Positions 28,391 to 43,836 of a stretch of 64,000 nt of DNA are shown piece by piece. The position numbers were made by a program, and so were the translations under genes. The stretch covers positions 59,248,951 through 59,312,950 of the forward strand of contig OY282608.1 in assembly GCA_958298945.1 (NCBI GenBank), written 5' to 3'. Within the stretch, counting starts at the first letter, position 1; each line of letters opens with the position of its first letter. This DNA is from Atherix ibis (lineage: Eukaryota > Arthropoda > Insecta > Diptera > Athericidae). The notes beneath the pieces were generated by a model. It was given only the letters and a program-made list of their open reading frames with translations. It was not told the origin of the DNA and did no database searches.

Positions 28391-31300
28391 ACAAACGAAC
28401 AAGCCAACAAACCAACAAACCAACAAACCAACAAACCAACAAACCAACAAATAAACAAACGAACAAACAAACAAACCAACAAACCAACAAACCAACAAAC
28501 CAATAAACTAACAAACCAACAAACCAACAAACAACAAACCAACAAGCCAACTAGCCAACAAACGAACAAACCAACAAACCAACAAACCAACAAACCAACA
28601 AACCAACAAACCAACAAACCAACAAACAAATAAACCAACAAACCAACAAACCAACAAATGAACAAACCAAAAAACCAACAAACCAACAAACCTACAAACA
28701 AACAAACCAACAAACCAATAAACCAACAAACCAACAAACCAACAAACCAACAAACGAACAAACCAACAAACCAACAAACCAACAAACCAATAAACCAAAA
28801 AACAAATAAACCAACAAACCAACAAACCAACAAACCAACAAACCAACAAACCAACAAACCAACAAACCAACAAACCAACAAACCAACAAACCAACAAACC
28901 AACAAACCAACAAACCAACAAACCAACAAACCAACAAACCATCAAACCAACAAACCAACAAACCAACAAACCAACAAACCAACAAACCAACAAACCAACA
29001 AGCCAACAAGCCAACAAACCAACAAGCCAACAAACCAAAAAACAAACAAACCAACAAATCAACAAGCCAACAAACCAACAAACCAACGAACCAACAAACC
29101 AACAAACGAAAAAATCAACAAACCAACAAACCAACAAACCAACGAACCAACAAACCAACAAACGAAAAAATCAACAAACCAACAAACCAACAAACCAACA
29201 AACCAAAAAACCAACAAGCCAACAAACGAACAAACCAACAAACCAACAAACCAACAAACCAACAAACCAACAAGCGAACAAACCAACAAACCAACAAGCC
29301 AACAAGCCAACAAACCAACAAACCAACAAACCAACAAGCCAACAAACGAACAAACCAACAAACAAACAAACCAACAAACCAACAAGCCAACAAACCAGCA
29401 AACCAACAAACCAAGTAACCAACAAGCAAACAAACCAACAAGCCAACAAACAAATAAACCAACAAACCAACAAACCAACAAACAAATAAACCAACAAACC
29501 AAAAAGCCAACAAACCAACAAGCCAACAAACCAACAAACCAACAAACAAACTAACCCACAAAAGAGCAAACCAACAAACAAACAAACCAACAAGCCAACA
29601 AACCAACAAACCAACAATCCAAGTAACCAACAAGCCAACAAGCCAACAAGCAAACAAACCAACAAGCCAACAAACGAACAAGCCAACAAACCAACAAACC
29701 AACAAACCAACAAACCAACAAACCAACAAACGGACAAACCAACAAACCAACAAACCAACAAACCAAGTAACCAACAAGCCAACAAACCAACAAACCAACA
29801 AACACACAAACCAACAAACCAACAAACCAACAAACCAAAAAACCAACAAACCAACAAGCCAACTAACCAACAAACCAACAAACACATAAAAACAAACAAA
29901 CCAACAAACAAACAAACCAACAAGCCAACAAGCCAACAAACGAACAACCAACAAACCAACTAACCAGCAAGCCAACAAACCAACAAACCAACAAGCCAAC
30001 AAACCAACTAACCAACAAACCAACAAACCAACAAACCAACAAACCAACAAACCAACAAACTAACAACCGAACAAACCAAAAAACCAACAAACGAACAAAC
30101 CGACAAGCCAACAAGCCAGCAAACCAACAAGCTAACAAACAAACAAACCAACAAACAAACAAACCAAGAACCCAACAAGCCAACAAACCAACAAACCAAC
30201 AAGCCAACAAATCAACAAACGAACAAACAAAAAACCAACAAACGAACAAACCAACAAGCTAACAAGCCAAGAAACCAACAAGCCAACAAACGAACAAACC
30301 AACAAACAAATAAACCAACAAACTAACAAGCCAACAAACCAACAAACCAACAAACCAACAAACCAACACACAAACAAACCAACAAACCAACAAATCAACA
30401 AACAAACAAACCAAAAAACCAACAAGCCAACAAACCAACAAACCAACAAACCAACAAACCAACAAACCAACTAACCAGCAAACCAACAAACCAACAAACC
30501 AACAAACCAACAAACCAACAAACCAACAAACGAACAAACCAACAAACCAACAAGCCAACGAGCCAACAAACCAACAAACCAAAAAACCAACAAGCCAACA
30601 AACGAACAAACCAACAAACCAACAAACCAACAAACCAACAAACCAACAAACCAACAAACCAATAAACCAACAAACCAACAAACCAACAAACAACAAACCA
30701 ACAAGCCAACTAGCCAACAAACGAACAAACCAACAAACCAACAAACCAACAAACCAACAAACCAACAAACCAACAAACAAATAAACCAACAAACCAACAA
30801 ACCAACAAATGAACAAACCAAAAAACCAACAAACCAACAAACCTACAAACAAACAAACCAACAAACCAATAAACCAACAAACCAACAAACCAACAAACCA
30901 ACAAACGAACAAACCAACAAACCAACAAACGAACAAGCCAACAAACCAACAAACCAACAAACCAACAAACCAACAAACCAACAAATAAACAAACGAACAA
31001 ACAAACAAACCAACAAACCAACAAACCAACAAACCAATAAACCAACAAACCAACAAACCAACAAACAACAAACCAACAAGCCAACTAGCCAACAAACGAA
31101 CAAACCAACAAACCAACAAACCAACAAACCAACAAATCAACAAACCAACAAACAAATAAACCAACAAACCAACAAACCAACAAATGAACAAACCAAAAAA
31201 CCAACAAACCAACAAACCTACAAACAAACAAACCAACAAACCAATAAACCAACAAACCAACAAACCAACAAACCAACAAACGAACAAACCAACAAACCAA

Positions 31301-33272
31301 CAAACCAACAAACCAATAAACCAAAAAACAAATAAACCAACAAACCAACAAACCAACAAACCAACAAACCAACAAACCAACAAACCAACAAACCAACAAA
31401 CCAACAAACCAACAAACCAACAAACCAACAAACCAACAAACCAACAAACCAACAAACCATCAAACCAACAAACCAACAAACCAACAAACCAACAAACCAA
31501 CAAACCAACAAACCAACAAACCAACAAGCCAACAAGCCAACAAACCAACAAGCCAACAAACCAAAAAACAAACAAACCAACAAATCAACAAGCCAACAAA
31601 CCAACAAACCAACGAACCAACAAACCAACAAACGAAAAAATCAACAAACCAACAAACCAACAAACGAACAAACTAACAAACCAACAAACCAACAAACTAA
31701 CAAACCAACAAACCAACAAACCAACAAACCAACAAACCAACAATCCAACAAGCCAACAAACCAACAAACCAACAAACCAACAAGCCAACAAGCCAACAAA
31801 ACCAAAAAACCAACAAGCCAACAAACTATCAAACCAAAAAACCAACAAACGAACAAACGAACAAACCAACAAACCAACAACCCAACAAACCAACAAACCA
31901 ACAAACCAACAAACCAACAAACCAACAAACCAATAAGCCCACAAGCCAACAAACCAACAAGCCAACAAACAAACAAACCAACAAAACCAACAAACCAACA
32001 AACCAACAAACCAACAAACCAAGAAACCAACAAGCCCACAAGCCAACAAACCACCAAACCAATAAACCAACAAACCAACAAACCAACAAACCAACAAACC
32101 AACAAACGAACAAACCAACAAACCAACAAACCAAAAAACAAACAAACGAACAAACCAACAAACCAACAAACCAACAAACCAACAAACCAACAAACCAACA
32201 AACCAACAAACCAACAAACCAACAAATCAACAAACCAACAAACCAACAAACCAACAAACGAACAAGCCAACAAACCAACAAACCAACAAACCAACAAACC
32301 AACAAACCAACAAACCAACAAACGAACAAACAAACAAACCAACAAACCAAGAAACCAACAAACCAACAAACCAACAAGCCAACAAACCAACAAGCCAACA
32401 AACAAATAAACCAACAAACCAACAAACAAATAAACCAACAAACCAACAAGCCAACCAACCAACAAACGATCAAACCAACATACCAACACGCCAACAAACC
32501 AACAAATGAACAAACCAACAAACCAACAAACGAACAAACCAACAAGCCAACAAACTAACAAGCCAACAACAAATAAACCAACAAACCAACAAACCAACAA
32601 ACCAACTAGCCAACAAGCCAACAAACCAAAAAACAAACAAACCAACAAATCAACAAGCCAACAAACCAACAAACCAACGAACCAACAAACCAACAAACGA
32701 AAAAATCAACAAACCAACAAACTAACAAACGAACAAACCAACAAACCAACAAACCAACAAACTAACAAACCAACAAACCAACAAACCAACAAACCAACAA
32801 ACCAACAAACCAACAATCCAACAACCCAACAAACCAACAAACCAACAAACCAACAAGCCAACAAGCCAACAAAACCAAAAAACCAACAAGCCAACAAACC
32901 AACAAACCAAAAAACCAACAAACGAACAAACGAACAAACCAACAAACCAACAACCCAACAAACCAACAAACCAACAAACCGACAAACCAACAAACCAACA
33001 AACCAACAAACCAATAAGCCCACAAGCCAACAAACCAACAAGCCAACAAACGAACAAACCAACAAAACCAACAAACCAACAAACCAACAAACCAACAAAC
33101 CAACAAACCAACAAACCAACAAACCAACAAACGAACAAACCAACAAACCAACAAACCAACAAACCAACAAACGAACAAACCAACAAACCAACAAACCAAC
33201 AAACCAACAAACCAACAAACCAACAAACCAACAAACCAACAAACCAACAAATCAACAAACCAACAAACCAAC
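25480..33272. repeat. Dispersed ~1.1-kb duplicate at ~6.72-kb offset
   Basis: The block about 25,480-26,545 matches about 32,215-33,272. Anchors are AATCAACAAACC at 25,490 and 32,225 (offset 6,735), the AATGAAC unit at 25,786 and 32,505 (offset 6,719) and a second AATCAAC at 26,523 and 33,250 (offset 6,727). The frame-slipped AACAACAAATAAACC and CAAAACCAAAAAACC forms are shared. The sequence between the two copies is also satellite. Confidence 0.7.
26653..31660. repeat. Tandem duplication, 2,534-bp unit
   Basis: Copy 1 is about 26,653-29,186 and copy 2 about 29,187-31,660. CCAAAAAACC lies at 26,669 and 29,203, and AACTAACCC at 27,015 and 29,549. The offset falls to 2,526 bp (AATGAAC at 28,657 and 31,183) after loss of one unit near 31,100. 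Both copies carry the unusual ACACATAAAAAC slip near 27,350 and 29,884. At the end of copy 1, a short segment AACGAACC...CGAAAAAATC is itself doubled at about 29,091-29,172, close to the copy junction. Confidence 0.85.
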
Positions 33273-35824
33273 AAACCAACAAACGAACAAGCCAACAAAC
33301 CAACAAACCAACAAACCAACAAACCAACAAATAAACAAACGAACAAACAAAAAAACCAACAAACCAAGAAACCAACTAACCAACGAACCAACAAGCCAAC
33401 AAACCAACAAGCCAACAACCAAATAAACCAACAAACCAACAAACAAATAAACCAACAAACGAACAAGCCAACCAACCAACAAACGATCAAACCAACATAC
33501 CAACAAGCCAACAAACCAACAAATGAACAAACCAACAAACCAACAAACGAACAAACCAACAATCCAACAACACAACAAACCAACAAGCCAACAAACGAAC
33601 AAACCAACAAACCAACAAACCAACAAACCAACAAGCCAACAAACTAACAAGCCAACAACAAATAAACCAACAAACCAACAAACCAACAAACCAACAAACC
33701 AACATACTAATAAGCCAACAAACCAACAAACGAACAAACCAACAAACCAACAAGCCAACAAGCCAAGAAACCAACAAGCCTACAAACGAACAAACCAACA
33801 AACAAATAAACCAACAAACCAACAAACAAATAAACCAACAAACCAACCAACCAACAAACCAACAAACCAAGAAACCAACAAACCAACAAACCACCAAAGC
33901 AACAAACCAACAAACCAAGAAACCAAGAAACCAACAAACCAACAAGCCAACTAACCAACAAAACAACAAACCAACAAACGAGCAAACAAACAAACCAACA
34001 AACCAACAAGCCAACAAACCAACAAACCAACAGGCCAACAAGCCACCAAGCCAACAAGCCAACAAACCAACAAGCCAACAAACGAACAAGCCAACAAACA
34101 AACAAACTAACAAACAAACAAACCAACAAACCAACAAACCAACAAACCAACAAACCAGCAAACCAACAAACCAAGTAACCAACAAGCTAACAAACCAACA
34201 AGCCAACAAACAAATAAACCAACAAACCAACAAACAAATAAACCAACAAACCAAAAAGGCAATAAACCAACAAGCCAACAAACCAACAAACCAACAAACC
34301 AACTAACCCACAAAAGAACAAACCAACAAACAAACAAACCAACAAGCCAACAAACCAACAAACCAACAATCCAAGTAACCAACAAGACAACAAGCCAACA
34401 AGCAAACAAACCAACAAGCCAACAAACGAAAAAGCCAACAAACCAACAAACCAACAAACCAACAAACCAACAAACGAACAAACGAACAAACGAACAAACC
34501 AACAAACCAACAAACCAACAAACCAACAAACCAAGTAACCAACAAGCCAACAAACCAAGAAACCAACAAACCTACAAACCAACAAACCAACAAACCAAAA
34601 AACCAACAAACCAACAAACCAACAAGCCAAAAAACCAACAAATCAACGAACCAAGTAACCAACAAGCCAACAAACCAACAAACCATCAATCCATCAAACC
34701 AACAAACCAGCAAACAAACAAACCAACAAGCCAACAAGCCAATAAACGAACAACCCACAAACCAACAAACCAACAAGCCAACAAACCAACAAACCAACAA
34801 GCCAACAAACCAACTAACCAACAAAACAACAAACCAACAAACCAACAAACCAACAAACTAACAACCGAACAAACCAACAAACCAACAAACGGACAAACCA
34901 ACAAGCCAACAAGCCAACAAACCAACAAGCTAACAAACAAACAAACCAACAAACAAACAAACCAAAAAACCAACAAGCCAACAAACCAACAAACCAACAA
35001 GCCAACAAATCAACAAACGAACTAACCAACAAACCAACAAACGAACAAACGAACAAGCCAACAAGCCAACAAACCAACAAGCCAACAAACTAACAAACCA
35101 ACAAACAAATAAACCAACAAACCAACAAGCCAACAAACCAACAAACCAACAAACCAACAAACGAACAAACAAACAAACCAACAAACCAACAAACCAACAA
35201 ACCAACAAACCAACAAACCAACAAACAAACAAACCAAAAAACCAACAAGCCAACAAACCAACAAACCAACAAACCAACAAACCAACAAACTAACTAACCA
35301 ACAAACCAACAAACCAACAAACCAACAAACCAACAAACCAATAAACCAACAAACAAATAAACCAACAAACTAATAAACCAACAAACCAACAAACCAACAA
35401 ACCAACAAACCAACAGACCAACAAACCAACAAACCAACAAACCAACAAACCAATAAACCAACAAACCAACAAACCAACAAACAACAAACCAACAAGCCAA
35501 CTAGCCAACAAACGAACAAATCAACAAACCAACAAACCAACAAACAAATAAACCAACAAACCAACAAATGAACAAACCAAACAACCAACAAACCAACAAA
35601 CCTACAAACAAACAAACCAACAAACTAACAAACCAACAAACCAACAAACCAACAAACCAACAAACCAACAAACCAACAAACGAACAAACCAACAAACCAA
35701 CAAACCAACAAACCAATAAACCAACAAACAAATAAACCAACAAACCAACAAACCAACAAACCAACAAGCCAACAAACCAAGAAACCAACAAGCCCACAAG
35801 CCAACAAACCAACAAACCAACAAA

Positions 35825-35832
35825 CCTTTTAA
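35825..35832. other. CCTTTTAA unit, the only T4 run noticed
   Basis: CCTTTTAA occupies exactly one unit position and differs from CCAACAAA at four adjacent bases. T is otherwise nearly always isolated or doubled on this strand. A clustered change of this kind fits a single error-prone repair event or a local assembly error. Confidence 0.8.
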
Positions 35833-37892
35833 CCAACAAACCAACAAACCAACAATCCAATAAGCCAAAAAACGAACAAACCAACAAACCAACAAACCAA
35901 CAAACCAACAAACCAACAAACCAACAAACGAACAAACCAACAAACCAACAAACCAACAAACGAACAAGCCAACAAACCAAAAAACCAACAAACCAACAAA
36001 CCAACAAACCAACAAACGAACAAACAAACTAACCAACAAACCAAGAAACCAAGAAACCAACAAACCAACAAGCCAACAAACCAACAAACCAACAAACAAA
36101 TAAACCAACAAACCAACAAACCAACAAACAAATAAACCAACAAACCAACAAGCCAACCAACCCACAAACGATCAAACCAACATACCAACAAGCCAACAAA
36201 CCACCAAATGAACAAACCAACAAACCAACAAACGAACAAACCAACAAGCCAACAACACAACAAACCAACAAGCCAACAAACGAACAAACCAACAAACCAA
36301 CAAACCAACAAACCAACAAACCAACAAACCAACAAACGAACAAACCAACAAAGCAACACACCAACAAACCCACAAGCCAACAAACCAACAAGCCAACAAG
36401 CCAACAAGCCAACAAACCAACAAACCAACAAGCCAACAAGCCAACAAACCAAAAAACCAACAAACCAACAAACCAACAAACCAACAAACCAACAAACCAA
36501 CAAACCAAGAAACCAACAAACCAAGAAACCAACAAACCAACAAACCAAAAAGCCAACAAGCCAACAAACCAACAAGCCAACAAACGAACAAACCAACAAA
36601 CAAACAAACCAACAAACCAACAAACCAACAAACCAACAAACCAACAAGCCAACAAGCCAACAAACCAAAAAACCAACAAACCAACAAACCAACAAACTAA
36701 CAAACCAACAAACCAACAAACCAACAAACCAACAAGCCAACAAACCAACAAACCAACAAGCCAACAAGCCAACAAACCAAAACACCAACAAACCAACAAA
36801 CCAACAAACCAACAAACCAACAAACCAACAAACCAACAAACCAACAAACCAACAAACCAACAAACGAACAAACCAACAAAGCAACACACCAACAAACCCA
36901 CAAGCCAAAAAACCAACAAATCAACAAACCAACAAACTAACAAACAAACAAACCAACAAACCAAAAAACCAACAAACCAACAAACCAACAAGCCAACAAA
37001 CCAACAAGCACACAAACAAATAAACGATCAAACCGACATACCAACAAACCAACAAACCAGCAAGCCAACAAACTAACAAGCCAACAAACAAATAAAACAA
37101 CAAACCAACAAACCAACAAACCAACATACTAATAAGCCAACAAACCAACAAACGAACAAACCAACAAACCAACAAACGAACAAACCAACAAGCCAACAAG
37201 CCAAGAAACCAACAAGCCTACAAACGAACAAACCAACAAACAAATAAACCAACAAACCAACAAACCAACAAACAAATAAACCAACAAACCAATAAACCAA
37301 GAAACCAACAAACCAACAAACCAACCAACCAACAAACCAAAAAACCAACAAACCTAAAACCAACAAACTAACAAACCAACAAGCCAACAAACGAACAAAC
37401 CAACAAACCAACAATCCAATAAGCCAACAAACCAACAAACCAACAAAACAACAAGCCAACAAGCCAACAAAACCAAAAAACCAACAAGCCAACAAACCAA
37501 CAAACCAAAAAACCAACAAACGAACAAACCAACAAAACATCAACCCAGCAAACCAACAAACCAACAAACCAACAAACCAACAAACCAACAAACCAACAAG
37601 CCCACAAGCCAACAAACCAACAAGCCAACAAACGAACAAACCAACAAAATCAACAAACCAACAAACCAACAAACCAATAAACCAACAAACCAACAAACCA
37701 ACAAACCAACAAACCAACAATCCAATAAGCCAAAAAACGAACAAACCAACAAACCAACAAACGAACAAACCAACAAACGAACAAACCAACAAACACACAA
37801 ACCAACAAACCAACAAACGAACAAGCCAACAAACCAACAAACCAACAAACCAACAAACCAATAAACCAACAAACGAACAAACAAACAAACCA

Positions 37893-37910
37893 ACACACCG
37901 AGACCCAAAC
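37893..37910. other. Most divergent short stretch, CACACCGAGACCC
   Basis: The stretch CACACCGAGACCCAAAC holds several changes within two units and shifts phase. Perfect satellite resumes on both sides. I did not find a second copy, so it appears private to this position. Confidence 0.7.
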
Positions 37911-40900
37911 AAACCAACAAACCAACAAGCCAAAAAAACAAATAAACCAACAAACCAACAAACCAACAAACAAATAAACCAATAAACCAACAAGCCAACC
38001 AACCAACAAACGATCAAACCAACATACCAGCAAGCCAACAAACCAACAAATGAACAAACCAACAAACCAACAAACAAACAAACCAACAAGCCAACAACAC
38101 AACAAACCAACAAGCCAACAAACGAACAAACCAACAAACCAACAAACCAACAAACCAGCAAGCCAACAAACTAACAAGCCAACAACAAATAAATCAACAA
38201 ACCAACAAACCAACAAACCAACAAACCAACATACTAATAAGCCAACAAACCAACAAACGAACAAACCAACAAACCAACAAAGGAACAAACCAACAAGCCA
38301 ACAAGCCAAGAAACCAACAAGCCTACAAACGAACAAACCAACAAACAAATAAAAACCAAGAAACCAAGAAAGCAACAAACCAACAAACCAAGAAACCAAG
38401 AAACCAACAAACCAACAAGCCAACAAACCAACAATACAACAAACCAACAAACGAGCAAACAAACAAATTAACAAACCAACAGGCCAACAAACCAACAAAC
38501 CAACAAACCAACAAGCCAACAAACGAACAAACCAACAAACAAACAAACCAACAAACCAACAAACCAACAAACCAACAAACCAACAAACCAACAAACCAAC
38601 AAGCCAACAAACCAACAAACCAACAAGCCAACAAGCCAACAAACCAAAAAACCAACAAACCAACAAACCAACAAACCAACAAACCAACAAACCAACAAAC
38701 AAATAAACCAACAAACCAACAAACCAACAAACAAATAAACCAACAAACCAACCAACCAACAAACCAACAAACCAAGAAACCAACAAACCAACAAACAACC
38801 AAAGCAACAAACCAACAAACCAAGAAACCAAGGAACCAACAAACCAACAAGCCAACAAACCAACAAAACAACAAACCAACAAACGAGCAAACAAACAAAC
38901 CAACAAACCAACAAACCAACAAACCAACAAACCAACAAACCAACAAACCAACAAACGAACAAACCAACAAAGCAACAAACCAACAAACCCACAAGCCAAC
39001 AAACCAACCAACCAACAAGCCAACAAGCCAACAAACCAACAAACCAACAAGCCAACAAACCAACAAACCAACAAACCAACAAACCAAGTAACCAACAAAC
39101 CAACAAACCAACAAACCAACAAACCAACAAACCAACAAACCAACAAACCAAGAAACCAACAAACCAACAAACCAACAAGCCAACAAGCCAACAAACCAAC
39201 AAGCCAACAAACGAACAAACCAACAAACAAACAAACCAACAAACCAACAAACCAACAAACCAACAAGCCACCAAACCAACAAACCAACAAGCCAACAAGC
39301 CAACAAACCAAAAAACCAACAAACCAACAAACCAACAAACTAACAAACAAACAAACCAACAAACCAAGAAACCAACAAACCAACAAACCAACAAGCCAAC
39401 AAACCAACAAGCCAACAAACAAATAAACCAACAAACCAACAAACTAACAAACAAATAAACCAACAAACCAACAAGCCAACAAACCAACAAACGATCAAAC
39501 CGACATACCAACAAGCCAACAAACCAACAAATGAACAAACCAACAAACCAACAAAAGAACAAACCAACAAGCCAACAACCCAACAAACCAACAAGCCAAC
39601 AAACGAACAAACCAACAAACCAACAAACCAACAAGCCAACAAACTAACAAGCCAACAAACAAATAAACCATCAAACCAACAAACCAACAAACCAACATAC
39701 TAATAAGCCAACAAACCAACAAACGAACAAACCAACAAACCAACAAACCACGAAAGCAACAAACCAACAAACCAAGAAACCAAGAAACCAACAAACCAAC
39801 AAGCCAACAAACCGACAATACAATAAACCAACAAACAAGCAAACAAACAAATTAACAAACCAACAGGCCAACAAACCAACAAACCAACAAACCAACAAGC
39901 CAACAAACGAACAAACCAACAAACAAACAAACCAACAAACCAACAAACCAACAAACCAACAAACCAACAAACCAACAAACCAACAAGCCAACAAACCAAC
40001 AAACCAACAAGCCAACAAGCCAACAAACCAAAAAACCAACAAACCAACAAACCAACAAACCAACAAACCAACAAACCAACAAACCAACAAACCAACAAAC
40101 AAACAAACCAACAAAGCAACAAACCAACAAACCAACAAGCTAACAAACCAACAAACCAACAAGCCAACAAACCAACAAACCAACAAACCAACAAACCAAC
40201 AAGCCAACAAACCAACAAACCAAGGAACCAACAAACCAACAAACCAACAAACCAACAAACCAACAAACCAACAAACGAACAAACCAATAAAGCAGCAAAC
40301 CAACAAACCCACAAGCCAACAAACCAACAAAACAACAAGCCAACAAACTAACAAACCAACAAGCCAACAAACCAACAAACCAATAAACCAACAAACCAAG
40401 TAACCAACAAACCAACAAACCAACAAACCAAGAAACCAACAAACCAACAAACCAACAAGCCAACAAACCAACAAACCAACAAACCAACAAGCCAACAAGC
40501 CAACAAACCAAAAAACCAACAAACCAACAAACCAACAAACCAACAAACCAACAAACAAAGAAACCAACAAACCAACAAACCAACAAGCCAACAAGCCAAC
40601 AAACCAACAAGCCAACAAACGAACAAACCAACAAACAAACAAACCAACAAACCAACAAACCAACAAGCCACCAAACCAACAAACCAACAAGCCAACAAGC
40701 CAACAAACCAAAAAACCAACAAACCAACAAACCAACAAACTAACAAACAAACAAACCAACAAACCAAGAAACCAACAAACCAACAAACCAACAAGCCAAC
40801 AAACCAACAAGCCAACAAACAAATAAACCAACAAACCAACAAACCAACAAACAAATAAACCAACAAACCAACAAGCCAACAAACCAACAAACGATCAAAC

Positions 40901-41536
40901 CGACATACCAACAAGCCAACAAACCAACAAATGAACAAACCAACAAACCAACAAAAGAACAAACCAACAAGCCAACAACCCAACAAACCAACAAGCCAAC
41001 AAACGAACAAACCAACAAACCAACAAACCAACAAGCCAACAAACTAACAAGCCAACAAAAAAATAAACCAACAAACCAACAAACCAACAAACCAACAAAC
41101 CAACATACTAATAAGCCAACAAACCAACAAATGAACAAACCAACAAACCAACAAACGAACAAACCAACAAGCCAACAAGCCAAGAAACCAACAAGCCTAC
41201 AAACGAACAAACCAACAAACAAATAAACCAACAAACCAACAAACCAACAAACAAATAAACCAACAAACCAACCAACCAACAAACCAACAAACCAAGAAAC
41301 CATCAAACCAACAAACAACGAAAGCAACAAACCAACAAACCAAGAAACCAAGAAACCAACAAACCAACAAGACAACAAACCAACAATACAACAAACCAAC
41401 AAACGAGCAAACAAACAAATTAACAAACCAACAGGCCAACAAACCAACAAACCAACAAGCCAACAAGCCAACAAGCCAACAAACCAACAAGCCAACAAGC
41501 CAACAAACCAACAAGCCAACAAACGAACAAACCAAC

Positions 41537-41546
41537 AAAAAAAAAA
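41537..41546. other. A10 run (second copy at 47,586-47,595)
   Basis: Where the surrounding family normally has CCAACAAACAAACAAA, the sequence reads CCAAC followed by ten A. This removes one base and shifts phase. The same A10 in the same context at 47,586-47,595 shows that it pre-dates the ~6-kb duplication. It is the longest homopolymer I noticed, so read accuracy here matters. Confidence 0.8.
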
Positions 41547-43836
41547 CCAACAAACCAACAAACCAACAAACCAACAAACCAACAAACCAACAAACCAACA
41601 AGCCAACAAACCAACAAACCAACAAGCCAACAAGCCAACAAACCAAAAAACCAACAAACCAACAAACCAACAAACCAACAAACCAACAAACCAACAAACC
41701 AACAAACCAACAAACGAACAAGCCAACAAACCAACAAACCAACAAACCAACAAACCAAGTAACCAACAAACCAACAAACCAAAAAACCAAGAAACCAACA
41801 AACCAACAAACCAACAAGCCAACAAACCAACAAACCACCAAGCCAACAAGCCAACAAACCAAAAAACCAACAAACCAACAAACCAACAAACCAACAAACC
41901 AACAAACCAACAAACCAACAAACCAACAAACCAACAAACCCAACAAACCAAGGCACCAACAAACCAACAAACCAACAAGCCAACAAACCAACAAACCAAC
42001 AAGCCAACAAACGAACAAACCAACAAACAAACAAACCAACAAACCAACAAACCAACAAACCAACAAACCAACAAGCCACCAAATCAACAAACCAACAAGC
42101 CAAGAAGCCACCAAACCAAAAAACCAACAAACCAACAAATCAGCAAACCAACCAACCAACCAACCAACAAACCAACAAACCAACAAACGAACAAACCAAC
42201 AAACCAACAAACCAACAAGCCAACTAACGAATAAACCAACAAACAAACAAACCAACAAACCAACATGCCAACAAACCAACAAACCAACAAACCAAGTAAC
42301 CAACAAGCCAACAAGCCAACAAGCCAACAAGCCAACAAGCCAACAAGCCAACAAACCAACAAGCCAACAAACGAACAAACCAACAAACAAACAAACCAAC
42401 AAACCAACAAACCAACAAACCAACAAACCAACAAACCAACAAACCAACAAGCAAACAAACCAACAAACCAACAAGCCAACAAGCCAACAAACCAAAAAAC
42501 CAACAAACCAACAAACCAACAAGCCAACAAACCAACAAACCAACAAGCCAACAAGCCAACAAACCAAAAAACCAACAAACCAAAAAGTCAACAAACCAAC
42601 AAACCAACAAACCAACAAACCAACAAACCAACAAACCAACAAACCAACAAACCAACAAACCAACAAACCAACAAACCAACAAACCAACAAACCAACAAAC
42701 CAAAAAACCAACAAACCAAGAAACCAACAAACCAACAAACCAACAAGCCAACAAGCCAACAAGCCAACAAGCCAACAAACCATCAAGCCAACAAACGAAC
42801 AAACCAACAAACAAACAAACCAACAAGCCAACAAACCAACAAACCAACAAGCCAACAAGCCAACAAACCAAAAAACCAACAAACCAAATAACCAACAAAC
42901 CCACAAACCAAAAAACCAACAAACCAACAAACCAACAAACCAACAAAACAACAAACCAACAAACCAACAAACCAACAAACCAACAAACCAACAAACCAAC
43001 AAACCAACAAACGAACAAACCAAACAAACCAACAAAGCAACAAACCAACAAACCAACAAGCCAACAAACCAACAAACCAACAAGTTAACAAGCCAACAAA
43101 CCAACAAACCAACAAGCCAACAAACCAACAAACCAACAAAACAACAAACCAACAAACCAACAAACCAACAAAACAAGTAACCAACAAACCAACAAACCAA
43201 CAAACAAAGAAACCAACAAACCAACAAACCAACAAGCCAACAAACCAACAAACCAACAAGCCAACAAGCCAACAAACCAAAAAACCAACAAACCAACAAA
43301 CCAACAAACCAACAAACCAACAAAACAACAAACCAACAATCCAATAAACCAACAAACCAAGAAACCAACAAACCAACAAAACAACAAGCCAACAAGCCAA
43401 CAAACCAACTAGCCAACAAACGAACAAACCAACAAACAAACAGACCAACAAACCAACAAACCAACAAACCAACAAACCAACAAACAAATAAACCAACAAA
43501 CCAAAAAGCCAACAAACCAACAAGCCAACAATGTAACAAACCAACAAACCAATAAACCAACAAACGAACAAACCAACAAAAAAACAAACCAACAAACCAA
43601 CAAACCAACAAGCCAACAAACCAAAAATCCAACAAACCAACAAGCCAACAATGTAACAAACCAACAAACCAATAAACCAACAAACGAACAAACCAACAAA
43701 AAAACAAACCAACAAACCAACAAGCCAACAAACCAACAAACCAACAAACCAACAAACGAACAAACCAACAAACCAACAAACCAACAAACCAAGTAACCAA
43801 CAAGCCAACAAACCAACAAACCAACAAACCAACAAA

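Larger units (their letters stand above)
17100..35500. repeat. Array neighbourhood C (tag AACTAACCCACAAAAG)
   Basis: The tag AACTAACCCACAAAAG starts at 18,002, 18,538, 21,799, 23,182, 27,015, 29,549 and 34,301. Linked tags are AATCCAAGTAACC (near 18,605, 21,868, 23,249, 27,083, 29,617 and 34,369), GCCAACGAGCC (near 19,606, 22,812, 24,184, 26,645, 28,018 and 30,551), CCAACTAGCC and AATGAACAAACCAAAAAAC. CCAAGTAA double-substitution units are frequent. Frame slips recur at fixed places, for example the 9-bp CAAAACCAA form and the shortened ACAACAAACC form. Only satellite is present. Confidence 0.75.
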
